Below, piece after piece: positions 15,951 through 24,878 of a stretch of DNA of 64,000 nucleotides. Every line of letters starts with the position of its first letter. Position 1 is the stretch's first letter. Made by a program: the position numbers and the translations under genes. The stretch spans positions 186,001-250,000 of the forward strand of contig CAXXVV010000017.1 of NCBI GenBank assembly GCA_963678305.2. Direction: 5' to 3'. The notes beneath the pieces were generated by a model. The model was not told where the DNA came from, did no database searches, and worked only from the letters and a program-made list of their open reading frames with translations. The stretch comes from G963676655 sp963678305 (GTDB lineage Bacteria; Verrucomicrobiota; Lentisphaeria; Victivallales; Victivallaceae).

Positions 15951-16765
15951 TTTTTATGCGTCAGCCTTCTTTTATTAAAAAAGTCACCATTATAACCTAT
16001 TTCCCGGGAAACGTTTTCAGCACATTCAAGTACCAGTTTTTCAGCTTCCGGCAAACGTTTATCGCAAAAACGGGTAGACATCCCGGTCACGCCAAGGCCG
16101 CCGACCGCAACCCCGTGCACATCAAACACCGGCGCCCCGACACAAAAGAATCCGGCATTATATTCTTCCCGGTCATGGGAGATCCCGGTTTTCCTGATTA
16201 TCTCAAACTCTTTTTGCAAAGCGCTTTTAGAGGTAATCGTGTTCGGGGTGCGTTTCTCAAGTTTTTTCGGTAAAACATTATTTACTTCAGCCGGGTCCAT
16301 AAAAGCCATGACCGCTTTGCCGTAAGCATTGCAATAAAGCTGCAGCCTGCTGCCGGGAACGACCTGCAGAAAAAAGTCCGACGGCGGCGTCACCACTTCA
16401 ATCGCCAGCATCCGGTTTCCGCTCAAAATCTGTAATTGCGTTGTTTCACCGAGTTTTTCGCTCAATTGAACCAGATGTTTACGGGCAACCCGCCTTAGTT
16501 CATAACGCGAATAAAGCTTCATGCCCAGCGTGAAAAAACCGCTGCTCAACCGGTAACCGCCACTGTCCGCGTCACGTTCCACGTAACCGCGTTCATCCAG
16601 ACGTTTCATGACCCTGAACACCAGATTGGTGGAGAGCCCGAGTTCACGCGAGAGCTCGGTCACTCCGCAGAAATTCTGCTGATCCTGAGCCATATATTCC
16701 ACAATATCCAACATGCCGTCAACCGCCGGCACGGAGTAGCTGTTTTTTTTATTTTTACCTGACAT
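15947..16765 (-). CDS. IclR-family transcriptional regulator
   Basis: The 272-residue protein has an N-terminal winged helix (about 12-75; LGLSTNLVFRVMKRLDERGYV is the recognition region, followed by the wing SGGYRLSSG) and a C-terminal effector domain with the IclR signature near GVAVGGLGVTGMS. Most IclR proteins control nearby catabolic genes and sense a pathway intermediate. It is cotranslated with paralogue 4 (4-base overlap) and lies between the kinase and the radical enzymes. The leader carries a four-unit 9-bp tandem repeat at 16785-16820, which may be the operator or a spacer element. Confidence 0.95.
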   Translation of the reverse strand: MSGKNKKNSYSVPAVDGMLDIVEYMAQDQQNFCGVTELSRELGLSTNLVFRVMKRLDERGYVERDADSGGYRLSSGFFTLGMKLYSRYELRRVARKHLVQLSEKLGETTQLQILSGNRMLAIEVVTPPSDFFLQVVPGSRLQLYCNAYGKAVMAFMDPAEVNNVLPKKLEKRTPNTITSKSALQKEFEIIRKTGISHDREEYNAGFFCVGAPVFDVHGVAVGGLGVTGMSTRFCDKRLPEAEKLVLECAENVSREIGYNGDFFNKRRLTHKK

Positions 16766-16784
16766 TTATCTTATTAATCCTGTT

Positions 16785-16820
16785 CTTATAGGACTTACAG
16801 GTCTTATAGGTCCTGTAGGT
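16785..16820. repeat. 9-bp tandem array in the IclR leader
   Basis: Four units occur in a row: CTTATAGGA, CTTACAGGT, CTTATAGGT and CCTGTAGGT. Part of it reads as an imperfect palindrome (ACAGG...CCTGT). A role as operator is possible but not shown. Confidence 0.85.
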
Positions 16821-16825
16821 CATGG

Positions 16826-18361
16826 TCAACTTTGCAGTTTGCTCAACCTGTCGTACGCTCCGCTTGAGGACAACCCGTCATAGGCATCACAATAGGCCTG
16901 ATACATTTCTTCATAAATATAGTGGTTGGACATATCCGGTTCAAGCTCTCCCGTCACATGTACCATATTATTTACCCCTTCCTCGATCGAACTGAAAATC
17001 CCGGCTCCGACCCCGCCAAGCAAAGCGGCACCGAGAACCGTGGTATCACTTTCCCGCAAAAGCTGGACCGGACGGCCATAAACATCGGCTTGAATCCGGT
17101 TCCATAAAGCCGACTTTGCCGCGCCGCCGCCAAGCCGGAGAACATCGGCTTCGAGTCCCTGATGGTTCCAGCCGTCAATCATATCACGGATTTCCAGCAC
17201 CACCCCTTCCATGACCGAACGGGTCATATCGGCCCGGTTATGCGCCAGCGACATTCCAATAAAAGCCGATCTGGCATTGGCGTTCCAGCGCGGCGTCCCG
17301 GCGGTCGCCAGATACGGCAGATAGAGCAGACCATTACTGCCGGGTTTACTTTCCGATGCCAGTTGGTCAAGCAGAACGTAAGCATCTTTACCAAGGCTTT
17401 TCGCCAGTTCCAATTCCTTATTTCCAATCACATCACGATACCAGCGCAAGGAACTGGCGGCGGCGTTGGACAGACCTTCAACCTCCCATTGGTTTGGAAC
17501 CGCATGATGGGTTATCATCATTCCACCAAAACCCGGAACCGGCTGATCGACCGTCAAAATTGCCAGTCCGGCCGTCCCCAACGTAACCGTTGCCATACCG
17601 GGCTTTATCGAACCCATGCCGATAACACTGCAATTCTGGTCCCCTGCACCGACACAGATCGGGGTTCCGGCGGCAAACCCGGTTTCCGCCGCGATTGCCG
17701 GGGTAATCGTTCCGACCTGAGTTCCGGCCGGGGTTGGAGTCCCAAACATCTCCGGTGTCACTTCAAACAATGACAGCAAGCGTTGATTCCACCCGCCGTT
17801 TTTAATGTCCCACACGCCATAAAACGGCATACAGCTCATATCGGTAAAAAAGCCGTCAGCGCCAAATGCCCGCAAGACAATATCCTGATTCTGCACGACT
17901 TTTACGGTTTTGGCAAAAAGTTCCGGTTCGTTTTTACGCATCCATAATATTTTCGAGATAATCCAGGTAGTCCCCATCGGCAGCCCACTCAAGGCATAAT
18001 ATTCATCGTCATCAATCAATTTCCGCATATCGGTTACTTCCGCCCCGGTCCTGGCGTCCTGCCAGGAAATCATATCCCTAACCGGCTCGCCTTCAGCGTC
18101 AACCGGGCATGTCACAGAGCGCTGGGTTGAAAAACCGATTGAAGCAATATCTTCCGGCTTGACGCCGGAGGCGGAAATCGTTTTACGGCAGGTTTCCATA
18201 CAGCGTTTGATCATATAGCGGATATCCTGTTCGACCCAGCCCGGATTGGGATAGGTCGAAGGATATTCGGAATATTCACTGTTGACACGGTTACCGTTCA
18301 AATCATAGATTGAACATCTGGTTCCGGTCGTGCCGACGTCGATCCCCGCCAAATATTGCAT
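16826..18361 (-). CDS. FGGY-family carbohydrate kinase (xylulokinase-like)
   Basis: This 511-residue kinase is the usual length for the family. The N-terminal phosphate loop is GIDVGTTGTRCSIYD, ISWQDAR near residue 98 contributes to sugar binding, and the second domain shows GAGDQNCSVIGMG and the ATP loop TVTLGTAG. LRLGGGAAKS, near residue 410, is the adenosine motif. It phosphorylates a sugar or polyol, probably a ketose or alditol; xylulokinase and erythritol or glycerol kinase are alternatives. A strong GAGGAGG site precedes the ATG. The DeoC-type aldolase gene ends 10 bases upstream. Confidence 0.9.
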   Translation of the reverse strand: MQYLAGIDVGTTGTRCSIYDLNGNRVNSEYSEYPSTYPNPGWVEQDIRYMIKRCMETCRKTISASGVKPEDIASIGFSTQRSVTCPVDAEGEPVRDMISWQDARTGAEVTDMRKLIDDDEYYALSGLPMGTTWIISKILWMRKNEPELFAKTVKVVQNQDIVLRAFGADGFFTDMSCMPFYGVWDIKNGGWNQRLLSLFEVTPEMFGTPTPAGTQVGTITPAIAAETGFAAGTPICVGAGDQNCSVIGMGSIKPGMATVTLGTAGLAILTVDQPVPGFGGMMITHHAVPNQWEVEGLSNAAASSLRWYRDVIGNKELELAKSLGKDAYVLLDQLASESKPGSNGLLYLPYLATAGTPRWNANARSAFIGMSLAHNRADMTRSVMEGVVLEIRDMIDGWNHQGLEADVLRLGGGAAKSALWNRIQADVYGRPVQLLRESDTTVLGAALLGGVGAGIFSSIEEGVNNMVHVTGELEPDMSNHYIYEEMYQAYCDAYDGLSSSGAYDRLSKLQS

Positions 18362-18371
18362 ACCTGCCTCC

Positions 18372-19082
18372 TCAGCCGATCAGGCCGATTGATTTCATGG
18401 TATCGTAAGCTTCAACTATTTCCACCGCCGCCCGGGTACCGATCCTGACCGCGCCGGCCTTGATGAAAACCAGCGCGTTTTGCGCCCTCGGGAACTTCAC
18501 CCCGGAAACTTTAAGTTTTACATCAGTTCCTTTCAGCGTCTCTTTCATCACCAGAAACTGCTCCATGGTCGGACCGTCAAACTGTCCGGTAGACGTTTTC
18601 GCGTACTGGATTCCGGCGGCTTCAATCAGCTTGCTACCGACAGCGATTTCATCATCAGTCAAGTAGCAAACCTCCAGAATACATTTAGTCACCGCATTAC
18701 CGGCAGCCTCCACAAACAATTTCAATTCTTCTTCAACCACGCTATGGCGTTTATCTTTGAGCGCGCCGATATTCATAACCATATCCACCGTGGTACAGCC
18801 GCGTTTTACCGCCTCTTCAACTTCCAGCGCTTTGACCGATGCCGGAGCTGAACCGAACGGAAAAGCGATCCCGGTACCGATTTCAATATCATCGTATCCG
18901 CGTAATTCCTCGACCACAACCGGAGTCCAGTAGGGGCTGCTGCTGTAGAAGGCCGCGAAACGATATTTGCGCGCCAGGGCACAGCCTTCACGGATTTCCT
19001 GTTCCCGCGTATATTTCGGCAAAATAGAGTAATCCATCATACCCGCAAGTTGTCCTTTCGTCAACGTCTTCAAATCAACCAT
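18372..19082 (-). CDS. DeoC-type aldolase (deoxyribose-phosphate aldolase family)
   Basis: This is a 236-residue class I (Schiff-base) aldolase. Residue K162 in AKTSTGQF matches the Schiff-base lysine of DeoC (KTSTGF), D100 in VDMVMNIGAL matches the catalytic aspartate, and a second lysine lies in LKVSGVKF. The KVSGV segment differs from the usual KPAGG, so the substrate may differ from deoxyribose 5-phosphate. It is flanked by a class II aldolase, a kinase and a PHP phosphoesterase. The ATG at 19082 is preferred over the TTG at 19088 because AGAGG lies 7 bases ahead. It overlaps the end of the PHP gene by 8 bases (ATGGTTGA). Confidence 0.88.
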   Translation of the reverse strand: MVDLKTLTKGQLAGMMDYSILPKYTREQEIREGCALARKYRFAAFYSSSPYWTPVVVEELRGYDDIEIGTGIAFPFGSAPASVKALEVEEAVKRGCTTVDMVMNIGALKDKRHSVVEEELKLFVEAAGNAVTKCILEVCYLTDDEIAVGSKLIEAAGIQYAKTSTGQFDGPTMEQFLVMKETLKGTDVKLKVSGVKFPRAQNALVFIKAGAVRIGTRAAVEIVEAYDTMKSIGLIG

Positions 19083-19983
19083 TGCCAAACCTCTCTTTTA
19101 TCTGTTCAAACTCTTCCATCGATATTCCGCGTTCCCCCAGGAAACGGACTTTTGCACTGCCCTTTTTGTGGCCGGCGTGATAATCCGACCCGCCGCTGAT
19201 CAGTAAACGACCGGTATATTCCGCCCGGATTTCCCGCTCGATTTCAGCCGGCGACATCGTGCCTTTATAAGATGTCTTATCATAAGTGTATGACGCTTCA
19301 ATACCATCGAGTCCAGCCGCTATCAGACGTTCGATATATTGCGAACGGGTCATTGCGTCCGTGCCGTTAACAAACACCTTCTCATCGATCAGATAAGGAT
19401 GGGCCAGAATCGCGACACCGCCGCAAACATGAATAAGCGCAATAGCTTCAAGCGGATCTATTTTGCGGCGTCTGACATTCAATTCAGGATCGTCACGCAC
19501 CATGATCTTGGCGTCACTCCAGGCAGGACAATACCCTTTTGCGGCAATCGCCTCAAAAATATGTTTACGTTCCACCTCGTCCGCAGCCCGTCCATTGAGG
19601 ATGTCTTTATCCCAATTGACCGCCATCCCCTTAGAGGTCAAAATTTCGCACAATTTTTTGTATGCTTCGCTTTTGCTGTTCCGCGCCAGAGCAACTTCTT
19701 CAGCCAATGCCGGATGCGCCCAATTCATCGCGTAACCGCAGATATGAACATCATCCACCCACGTGTCGCAGGAAAACTCATAACCTGGAACATAAGTTAT
19801 CCCGAGTTCCTTCGCCATTTCAAAAAGACTTTCATCGAGCGGCGGCGGAGCGTCATGGTCGGTTATCGCCACCACACGCAAATCTGCATCAGCCGCATTC
19901 CGAAGTAATTCCTCCGGCGTATCGTTGCCGTCGGACCTGACGGTATGCGTGTGCATATCACACGGATATTTCGCTTTAGACAT
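19075..19983 (-). CDS. PHP-family phosphoesterase
   Basis: This 302-residue protein carries the four PHP metal-binding motifs: H11 and H13 (DMHTHT), D42 and H43 (ITDHD), E in GYEFSC, and the C-terminal HPY and SDYHAG. This matches the YciV/TrpH type of PHP phosphoesterases that cleave small phosphate esters or nucleotides. Within this operon a sugar-phosphate phosphatase is plausible, but no substrate is indicated. It starts 2 bases after the aldolase stop and overlaps the DeoC start. No signal peptide. Confidence 0.88.
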   Translation of the reverse strand: MSKAKYPCDMHTHTVRSDGNDTPEELLRNAADADLRVVAITDHDAPPPLDESLFEMAKELGITYVPGYEFSCDTWVDDVHICGYAMNWAHPALAEEVALARNSKSEAYKKLCEILTSKGMAVNWDKDILNGRAADEVERKHIFEAIAAKGYCPAWSDAKIMVRDDPELNVRRRKIDPLEAIALIHVCGGVAILAHPYLIDEKVFVNGTDAMTRSQYIERLIAAGLDGIEASYTYDKTSYKGTMSPAEIEREIRAEYTGRLLISGGSDYHAGHKKGSAKVRFLGERGISMEEFEQIKERFGNG

Positions 19984-19985
19984 GC

Positions 19986-20840
19986 TCAGGCCTTTCCCTC
20001 GCCGCCCAGCAATGTAATATACCCGGCAATCATATCGGTAAGATCCTGTTTCGCCGCAGCCAGAACTTTCAAAATATTATATTCAGTTCGTTTAGCGTCA
20101 ATGTAGCCGTACATCGAATCGATATAAGTCTGTTTGATCTGGGTCGACACATTAAATTTGCAGCCGCCTGCCTTAACCAGCTCCTTGACTACTTCCGGGG
20201 CCAGACCGGTTCCGCCGTGAACAACTAAAGGAAAATCGGTTCTGGCGCGAATCGCCCGCAAAGTATCAATATCAAGTCTCGGCTCAACCTTATAAAAACC
20301 GTGAGCCGTGCCAATCGCCGCCGCCAGAAAGTCCACCCCCGACCGGGACTGAAATTCAATCGCCTCTTCCGGCGTAGTGTAGATTGCGTCATCGGCATTG
20401 ACCACAATATCGTCCTCGACACCGGCAACCAGGCCGACTTCGCCTTCGACCGCGAGCCCGGCCGCATGTGCCGCATCCACCACGTCTTTACTGACCGCGA
20501 TATTTTCTTCAAATGGCAGTTTTGAACCGTCGATCATTACCGAAGTATAGCCCTCTTTAATCGCCTCCCTGATAATCGCGACATCAGTTCCATGATCAAG
20601 ATGCAGACAAATCGGCACATTGGAATTTTTTGCCGCCATTCGGGTCATCGTGACAATATCGGCGATCCCGAAACGCTTGATGGTTGCCGATGAAGTCTGA
20701 ATTATCACCGGCGCTTTTTTCAGTTCGGCGGCGGCAACCACCGCTTCGATCGACAAATAATCGACAACATTAAACGCCCCGACGCAAAACCCCTCTTTTC
20801 GAGCTTGCTCAAGCATGGGCATCGGATTTACTAATGGCAT
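19986..20840 (-). CDS. Class II fructose/tagatose-bisphosphate-type aldolase
   Basis: The 284-residue zinc aldolase shows the metal ligands and catalytic residues of the family: D82-H83 in HLDHGTD, E in VEGEVGLVAG, H180 in GTAHGFY, and H208 in VVHGGTGL. Its length matches the FbaA/KbaY/GatY group. It cleaves or forms a ketose bisphosphate, or a related phosphorylated sugar, giving a glycolytic triose and an aldehyde. It lies between the Fe-alcohol dehydrogenase and the PHP gene. The leader has a heptamer tandem array; the ribosome site is weak. Confidence 0.92.
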   Translation of the reverse strand: MPLVNPMPMLEQARKEGFCVGAFNVVDYLSIEAVVAAAELKKAPVIIQTSSATIKRFGIADIVTMTRMAAKNSNVPICLHLDHGTDVAIIREAIKEGYTSVMIDGSKLPFEENIAVSKDVVDAAHAAGLAVEGEVGLVAGVEDDIVVNADDAIYTTPEEAIEFQSRSGVDFLAAAIGTAHGFYKVEPRLDIDTLRAIRARTDFPLVVHGGTGLAPEVVKELVKAGGCKFNVSTQIKQTYIDSMYGYIDAKRTEYNILKVLAAAKQDLTDMIAGYITLLGGEGKA

Positions 20841-20862
20841 GACTGTGTACTTTCAGGTTTTA

Positions 20863-20890
20863 ATTAGAAATTAGAAATTAGGAATTAGGA
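20863..20890. repeat. Heptamer tandem array (ATTAGAA/ATTAGGA, 4 units)
   Basis: Four 7-bp units lie in the leader of the class II aldolase gene. Confidence 0.8.
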
Positions 20891-20929
20891 ATGATAGAAA
20901 AGGAATGAATTCCTTTTAATCCTTCTTTA

Positions 20930-22066
20930 TCAATTACAGGAACCGGCGAGAATCTTTTTGGCATCCTCAACGTCAACCGAAACCGGATTCAACTCGGTTA
21001 TTCCCTTCATATAAGTGAAGGTGTCTGCGGCCAGACGGTCAATCGCACCCGGGTCTTCAGACAGTTTGGTTTTAAGGACATTCGCAAAGGCGAATTGGCC
21101 AAAGTAATTATCAAAAGCTGAAACCACGTCATCATTTCCGGGATCAATGGAGTTGGCGATAAATTTATGCTTTTCCGCTAAAACCTGAGAATTAAGTTTC
21201 AAACTTTCGCGATAGATTGTATAGAGCGCATCGCCATGCGCGATTTCTTCATAGTGTCCGCTGATAACGTGAGCCATCACGTGCGGCAGCGTCACTACAG
21301 CATTACAGATCGCGATCCCGGCGCAGGTATCGGCTAGAGCCATGCCCTCACGTGCCTCCAGATCCAGACCGTCATTGTAACAGCGCATCAGATATTTTCC
21401 TACCAGTTTCAACGCCTTTTCCGCATACATATCGCTCATCGGCGACGCCGCGGTCGAAGTGTAAGCCTCTACCGCATGACTGAACACGTCAAAACCGGTA
21501 TTGGCAGTCAGTTGTTTCGGCGCGGACAACATCAGTTCAGGGTCAACCAATGCCAGTTTGGGAAGAATGTAAGGGGACCCCATCCCCGGTTTCTGATTGG
21601 TCGCCGGATTGGAGATCACGGAAAAACAGGTACATTGACTTCCGGTCCCGGAAGTAGTGGTAATCGCCACAATCGGCAAAACCGCCTTGGTTATCTCTTT
21701 TTCGCCGATGGCATAAGGCCAGACTTCACCGCCATGCGTCGCGGCTACCGCCGCGCCTTTTGCCGCGTCCATCGAAGAGCCGCCGCCAACTCCGACGACA
21801 AATTCACAATTATTGGCCTGCGCCAAAGCCGCGGCCTCGTCAATCAATTTATTAGTGGGGTTCGGGATAACGCCGTGATAGATAACTGTTTTAATTCCAG
21901 CGGCTTCAAGGCTGTCAGCAACCCTGTTGGCTACTCCACTGGTGAACGTAAATTCACAGCAGACAAGCAAAGCCCGGCGGCCAAACTCCCGGCACAGTTC
22001 TCCGGCCTGATTAATTTTTCCCGGACCAAATACAATCTTCTTCGGCAGCATTAATTCAAATTCCAT
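20930..22066 (-). CDS. Iron-containing alcohol dehydrogenase
   Basis: This 378-residue enzyme is a group III Fe-dependent alcohol dehydrogenase. The NAD-binding loop is GVGGGSSMDAAK (near 94-105), and the metal ligands sit in GFDVFSHAVEAYTS and HVMAHVISGHYEEIAHGDAL. It would reduce an aldehyde from the aldolase step to an alcohol or diol, as FucO does with lactaldehyde, or oxidise an alcohol. It is the first gene of the catabolic block, with AAGG 8 bases before the ATG. The ligand histidine segment is longer than usual. Confidence 0.93.
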   Translation of the reverse strand: MEFELMLPKKIVFGPGKINQAGELCREFGRRALLVCCEFTFTSGVANRVADSLEAAGIKTVIYHGVIPNPTNKLIDEAAALAQANNCEFVVGVGGGSSMDAAKGAAVAATHGGEVWPYAIGEKEITKAVLPIVAITTTSGTGSQCTCFSVISNPATNQKPGMGSPYILPKLALVDPELMLSAPKQLTANTGFDVFSHAVEAYTSTAASPMSDMYAEKALKLVGKYLMRCYNDGLDLEAREGMALADTCAGIAICNAVVTLPHVMAHVISGHYEEIAHGDALYTIYRESLKLNSQVLAEKHKFIANSIDPGNDDVVSAFDNYFGQFAFANVLKTKLSEDPGAIDRLAADTFTYMKGITELNPVSVDVEDAKKILAGSCN

Positions 22067-22109
22067 GATAAAGCCTTTCGTTTTAAATTTAAACTTTCAA
22101 TTTAAATAT

Positions 22110-22138
22110 AAAATACATTTTTAAATTTAAAAAATCAA
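22110..22138 (-). promoter_or_regulatory. Possible promoter of the catabolic operon
   Basis: TTGATT (22138-22133) and TATTTT (22115-22110) are 17 bases apart, about 44 bases upstream of the dehydrogenase ATG. The area is very AT-rich, so chance matches are likely. Confidence 0.35.
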
Positions 22139-22208
22139 CCCCGTGAAAATTTTTCTTGTAAAAAAAACTTAATCTTATCCGAATATATATCCCCATGACA
22201 AAGTTAAT

Positions 22209-22237
22209 TTGCATTTGATATCTACAGGATATATTAT
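22209..22237 (+). promoter_or_regulatory. Promoter of the small lipoprotein gene
   Basis: TTGCAT (22209-22214) and TATTAT (22232-22237) are separated by 17 bases, 61 bases upstream of the ATG. Confidence 0.5.
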
Positions 22238-22297
22238 ATATTAACTAGAGAACCGGGGTTTAAAAAGGTATTTTTCACTTGTTGCAGGAGGAGAATT

Positions 22298-22762
22298 ATG
22301 CTATCCGCAAGACGATATATCGTCATTTTGTTACTGTCCTTGACCGGTTGCATGCGTCAAGAAAAAGAACAATCGCACGTATATACCCATATCGACCCGG
22401 TTGAAACCTGGGAAGGCATCATAATGGAATGCAAAACTCCTCAAAAAGGGGAAATCGGAAAAGTTGTTCTTTCTCCGGCTAAATTCATTCCATCCAAAGG
22501 AAGGTTGACTCCACAAGCCAGAAGAACCTATTCCAAACTAAGCCGTCATCCTCACAATCGTGATATATGTATGAGAGTCAGTTTCCTTTTAAAATATGAA
22601 AGATATAAGCAACATTGTTATTTCCCTCCCCTGATGGGTACATTGTTAAGAGTAAAGTGTATTACCGACAAAAACGGTAGAAAATGGGTCGAATCCGCAA
22701 CACAAGATGAGAGAATAAATCTTTGGAACAAATTCAACCCGCCTGAAGAGTATAGCCATTAA
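22298..22762 (+). CDS. Small lipoprotein of unknown function
   Basis: This 154-residue protein has a lipobox LTGC (Cys18) after a short hydrophobic signal (IVILLLSLTGC), so it is probably a lipid-anchored envelope protein. A strong AGGAGGAG site lies 5 bases before the ATG. The mature part starts with Q/E-rich residues, then a region with Y-K-Q-H-C-Y-F-P and LRVKCITDKNGRKWV, which could be a beta fold. I do not recognise it. It is divergent from the catabolic operon and ends in its own terminator. Confidence 0.8.
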   Translation: MLSARRYIVILLLSLTGCMRQEKEQSHVYTHIDPVETWEGIIMECKTPQKGEIGKVVLSPAKFIPSKGRLTPQARRTYSKLSRHPHNRDICMRVSFLLKYERYKQHCYFPPLMGTLLRVKCITDKNGRKWVESATQDERINLWNKFNPPEEYSH

Positions 22763-22844
22763 TCAGCAACTCGCAAATTCATACAGGTTTCGCTTCTTCA
22801 CAAAGCCAGTTTCCCGAATATCAAACTCTGCGGAACAGTGACTT

Positions 22845-22879
22845 TGCTCCGTAACATTTATTGGAGCATATCTTTTTTT
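22845..22879 (+). terminator. Terminator of the lipoprotein gene
   Basis: TGCTCC (22845-22850) pairs with GGAGCA (22863-22868) around a 12-base loop, followed by seven Ts. Confidence 0.75.
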
Positions 22880-22970
22880 GAGATGGAAAAACGTCATGCT
22901 TGCGGGTGGACATCACAATATATGTATGCTATATTTTCTGATATTTGTTTTTAATCACACAAGGAACATG

Positions 22971-23615
22971 ATGAGCGGCTTATTTATCACTTTTGAGGGA
23001 CCGGAAGGCTCAGGGAAATCCACCCATATCAGACGCCTGCAGGAGTGGCTGGAAAAACAGGGCTATACCTGCCTGATCACTCGTGAACCCGGCGGCACCG
23101 GCATTGCCGAAACTCTGCGCGAGATAGTCAAATACCACAACAGCGATGAAAAAATTTACGATGAAACGGAAATCCTGCTTTTTGAAGCCAGCCGGGCTCA
23201 ACATGTTCGTCATTTGATAAAACCGGCCCTGGAACGCGGCGAGATCGTGCTGTGCGACCGCTTTGCAGACTCAAGTACCGCTTATCAAGGCTATGCCCGC
23301 GGACTCGGACCGGATACGGTCAGGAACTTGAACGCTTATGCTATCGGGGACTGTATTCCTGATCTGACCCTGGTACTGGATATTCCGCCGGAAATCGGGC
23401 TGGCCCGCACGATCGAACGCTCGGAAGCGCGTCGGGATGAAGACAGGATGGAGGCAGAAGCATTGGAATTTCATCGCAAGGTCCGGGAAGGTTTTCTGGA
23501 AATCGCCAGACTGGAACCGGAACGGGTAAAAGTCGTTTCATCACTGGATGAAGCGGATATAGTACATCAAAAAATAGTTGGATATGCCGCCGATGCTCTT
23601 GCAAAAGTACGCTGA
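22971..23615 (+). CDS. tmk: Thymidylate kinase
   Basis: This enzyme phosphorylates dTMP to dTDP. The P-loop GPEGSGKST (residues 10-18) is at the N-terminus, the DR(F/Y) motif is LCDRFADSSTAYQG, and the LID region follows at SEARRDEDRMEAEALEFHR. The start is set at 22971 because AAGGA (22961-22965) is 5 bases away and the resulting 214 residues match the family length; the longer upstream frame has no ribosome site. It overlaps the 5' end of holB by about 30 bases, a common arrangement for these genes. Confidence 0.96.
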   Translation: MSGLFITFEGPEGSGKSTHIRRLQEWLEKQGYTCLITREPGGTGIAETLREIVKYHNSDEKIYDETEILLFEASRAQHVRHLIKPALERGEIVLCDRFADSSTAYQGYARGLGPDTVRNLNAYAIGDCIPDLTLVLDIPPEIGLARTIERSEARRDEDRMEAEALEFHRKVREGFLEIARLEPERVKVVSSLDEADIVHQKIVGYAADALAKVR

Positions 23616-24651
23616 ACAGTTTCCTGAAGTATTAAACTGCCTCAAGAAAGCCCGGATAACCGGTCGTCTGGCCCATGCCTATCTGATTCACAGCGACGAC
23701 CCGGAAGTCAGGGAGGAATTCGCGCTTCTGGCCGCAATGGTCGCCGCCTGTCCGAATATATCAGCTGACGGCGCCCCATGTGAGACATGCAACAGCTGCC
23801 ACGGTTTGCTGACGGAAGCCTATACGGAATTATATAGACTTACCCCCCGCGGCAAAATGTTCATGATTAAAGTCGGCGACTCCCCTAACCCGGAAATGAA
23901 CACTTTACGCTGGTTTGAAGAAATGTTCTACATGACCAGTACCTCGGTTGCCGGGAAAAAGATCGGCATTGTCAGTGATTGCGACCGGATGAATAAAGAG
24001 TCGCAGAACGCGTTCCTCAAAACCCTTGAAGAACCTCCCAGCGATACTTTTTTTATCCTGACTACCGGCAATCCGCTGGCCCTGCTGCCGACAACCCGGT
24101 CAAGATGCCAACTGCTTCCCCTGCTCTGCAACCGATGCAAATTTGAATTCAATGAGGTGAAGGATCTATTCAGCGCCCTGCATCAACTGCAATTTTCAGC
24201 TCGTGACGCCGCTGACGCGGAACTTTGCGCGGAGATATTGATAAATGTCTACTCCAATCTGGAACGCGGAGCGAAAGCAACCATGGAAGAACGCTGGAAA
24301 GAACGTTTGGAACAGGCTGAGGAACTTGAACCACCGGTAAAAAAACGGATCGTTGCCGCCTTTGAAGATGCCGCTATCGGAGAATTTATGCGGGAACGGC
24401 AATACTATGTGGGAGCAGTTCACACCTGGTTCGCGCAAGTCTATCAGCTAGCCAGCGGCGCGGATATCATGACTTTGGCAAATCCAGAGATCTTTAACGA
24501 AAACCCGGTGCCGGATGGTTTGAATGCCGATAGAGCCCTGAAGCAATTGCAACAGGCGGAAGAATTCACTATCTCAATGAATTATAACATGGGAACCAGC
24601 GGACAACAACTGGCGATCCGGGCTTTCTGCATGAACGCGGCAAAATGCTGA
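23584..24651 (+). CDS. holB: DNA polymerase III subunit delta' (clamp loader)
   Basis: This 355-residue protein belongs to the clamp-loader AAA+ group. The four-cysteine zinc module (ACPN...CETCNSC) follows a degenerate P-loop region (RLAHAYLIHSDD in place of GxxGxGK), as expected for the non-hydrolysing delta' subunit. SDCDRMNKESQNAFLKTLEEPP is the Walker B and sensor-like segment, and TTRSRCQ is the SRC arginine-finger motif. It overlaps the end of tmk by about 30 bases, so the two are coupled. The exact start is uncertain: ATG 23584, ATG 23593 or TTG 23578 are all possible and none has a strong ribosome site. Confidence 0.9.
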   Translation: MPPMLLQKYAEQFPEVLNCLKKARITGRLAHAYLIHSDDPEVREEFALLAAMVAACPNISADGAPCETCNSCHGLLTEAYTELYRLTPRGKMFMIKVGDSPNPEMNTLRWFEEMFYMTSTSVAGKKIGIVSDCDRMNKESQNAFLKTLEEPPSDTFFILTTGNPLALLPTTRSRCQLLPLLCNRCKFEFNEVKDLFSALHQLQFSARDAADAELCAEILINVYSNLERGAKATMEERWKERLEQAEELEPPVKKRIVAAFEDAAIGEFMRERQYYVGAVHTWFAQVYQLASGADIMTLANPEIFNENPVPDGLNADRALKQLQQAEEFTISMNYNMGTSGQQLAIRAFCMNAAKC

Positions 24652-24878
24652 ACAGCTTGAAGATTAAAAATTAGAGCTTAAGGATTAAAGTTAAAAGCTA
24701 AGGAGTTGTGAAGAAATACATGGAACTTTCTACCTGAGACACCAGTAAAAAGTTCCTGTTATTTTTGAATGACTCCTAAGATAAACAAATATATGGCAAA
24801 TTGGACCTGACGTTCGTTACATATCCTGCAACTGGCATAACGAAGAGAGTACGAACATTGCGCAGAGCAACTGATACA

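Noticed and set aside
17162..17773. 203-codon plus-strand frame opposite the FGGY kinase
   Set aside because: It is antisense to a conserved kinase; the composition is a shadow of the real frame.
16826..20840. Autoinducer-2 (Lsr-like) processing from the kinase plus aldolase pair
   Set aside because: The kinase looks closer to xylulokinase-type FGGY proteins and no LsrB-, LsrR- or transporter-like gene is present.
5495..22066. Bacterial microcompartment locus around the glycyl radical enzymes
   Set aside because: No shell protein, pfam BMC domain, aldehyde dehydrogenase or phosphotransacylase is visible in the block.
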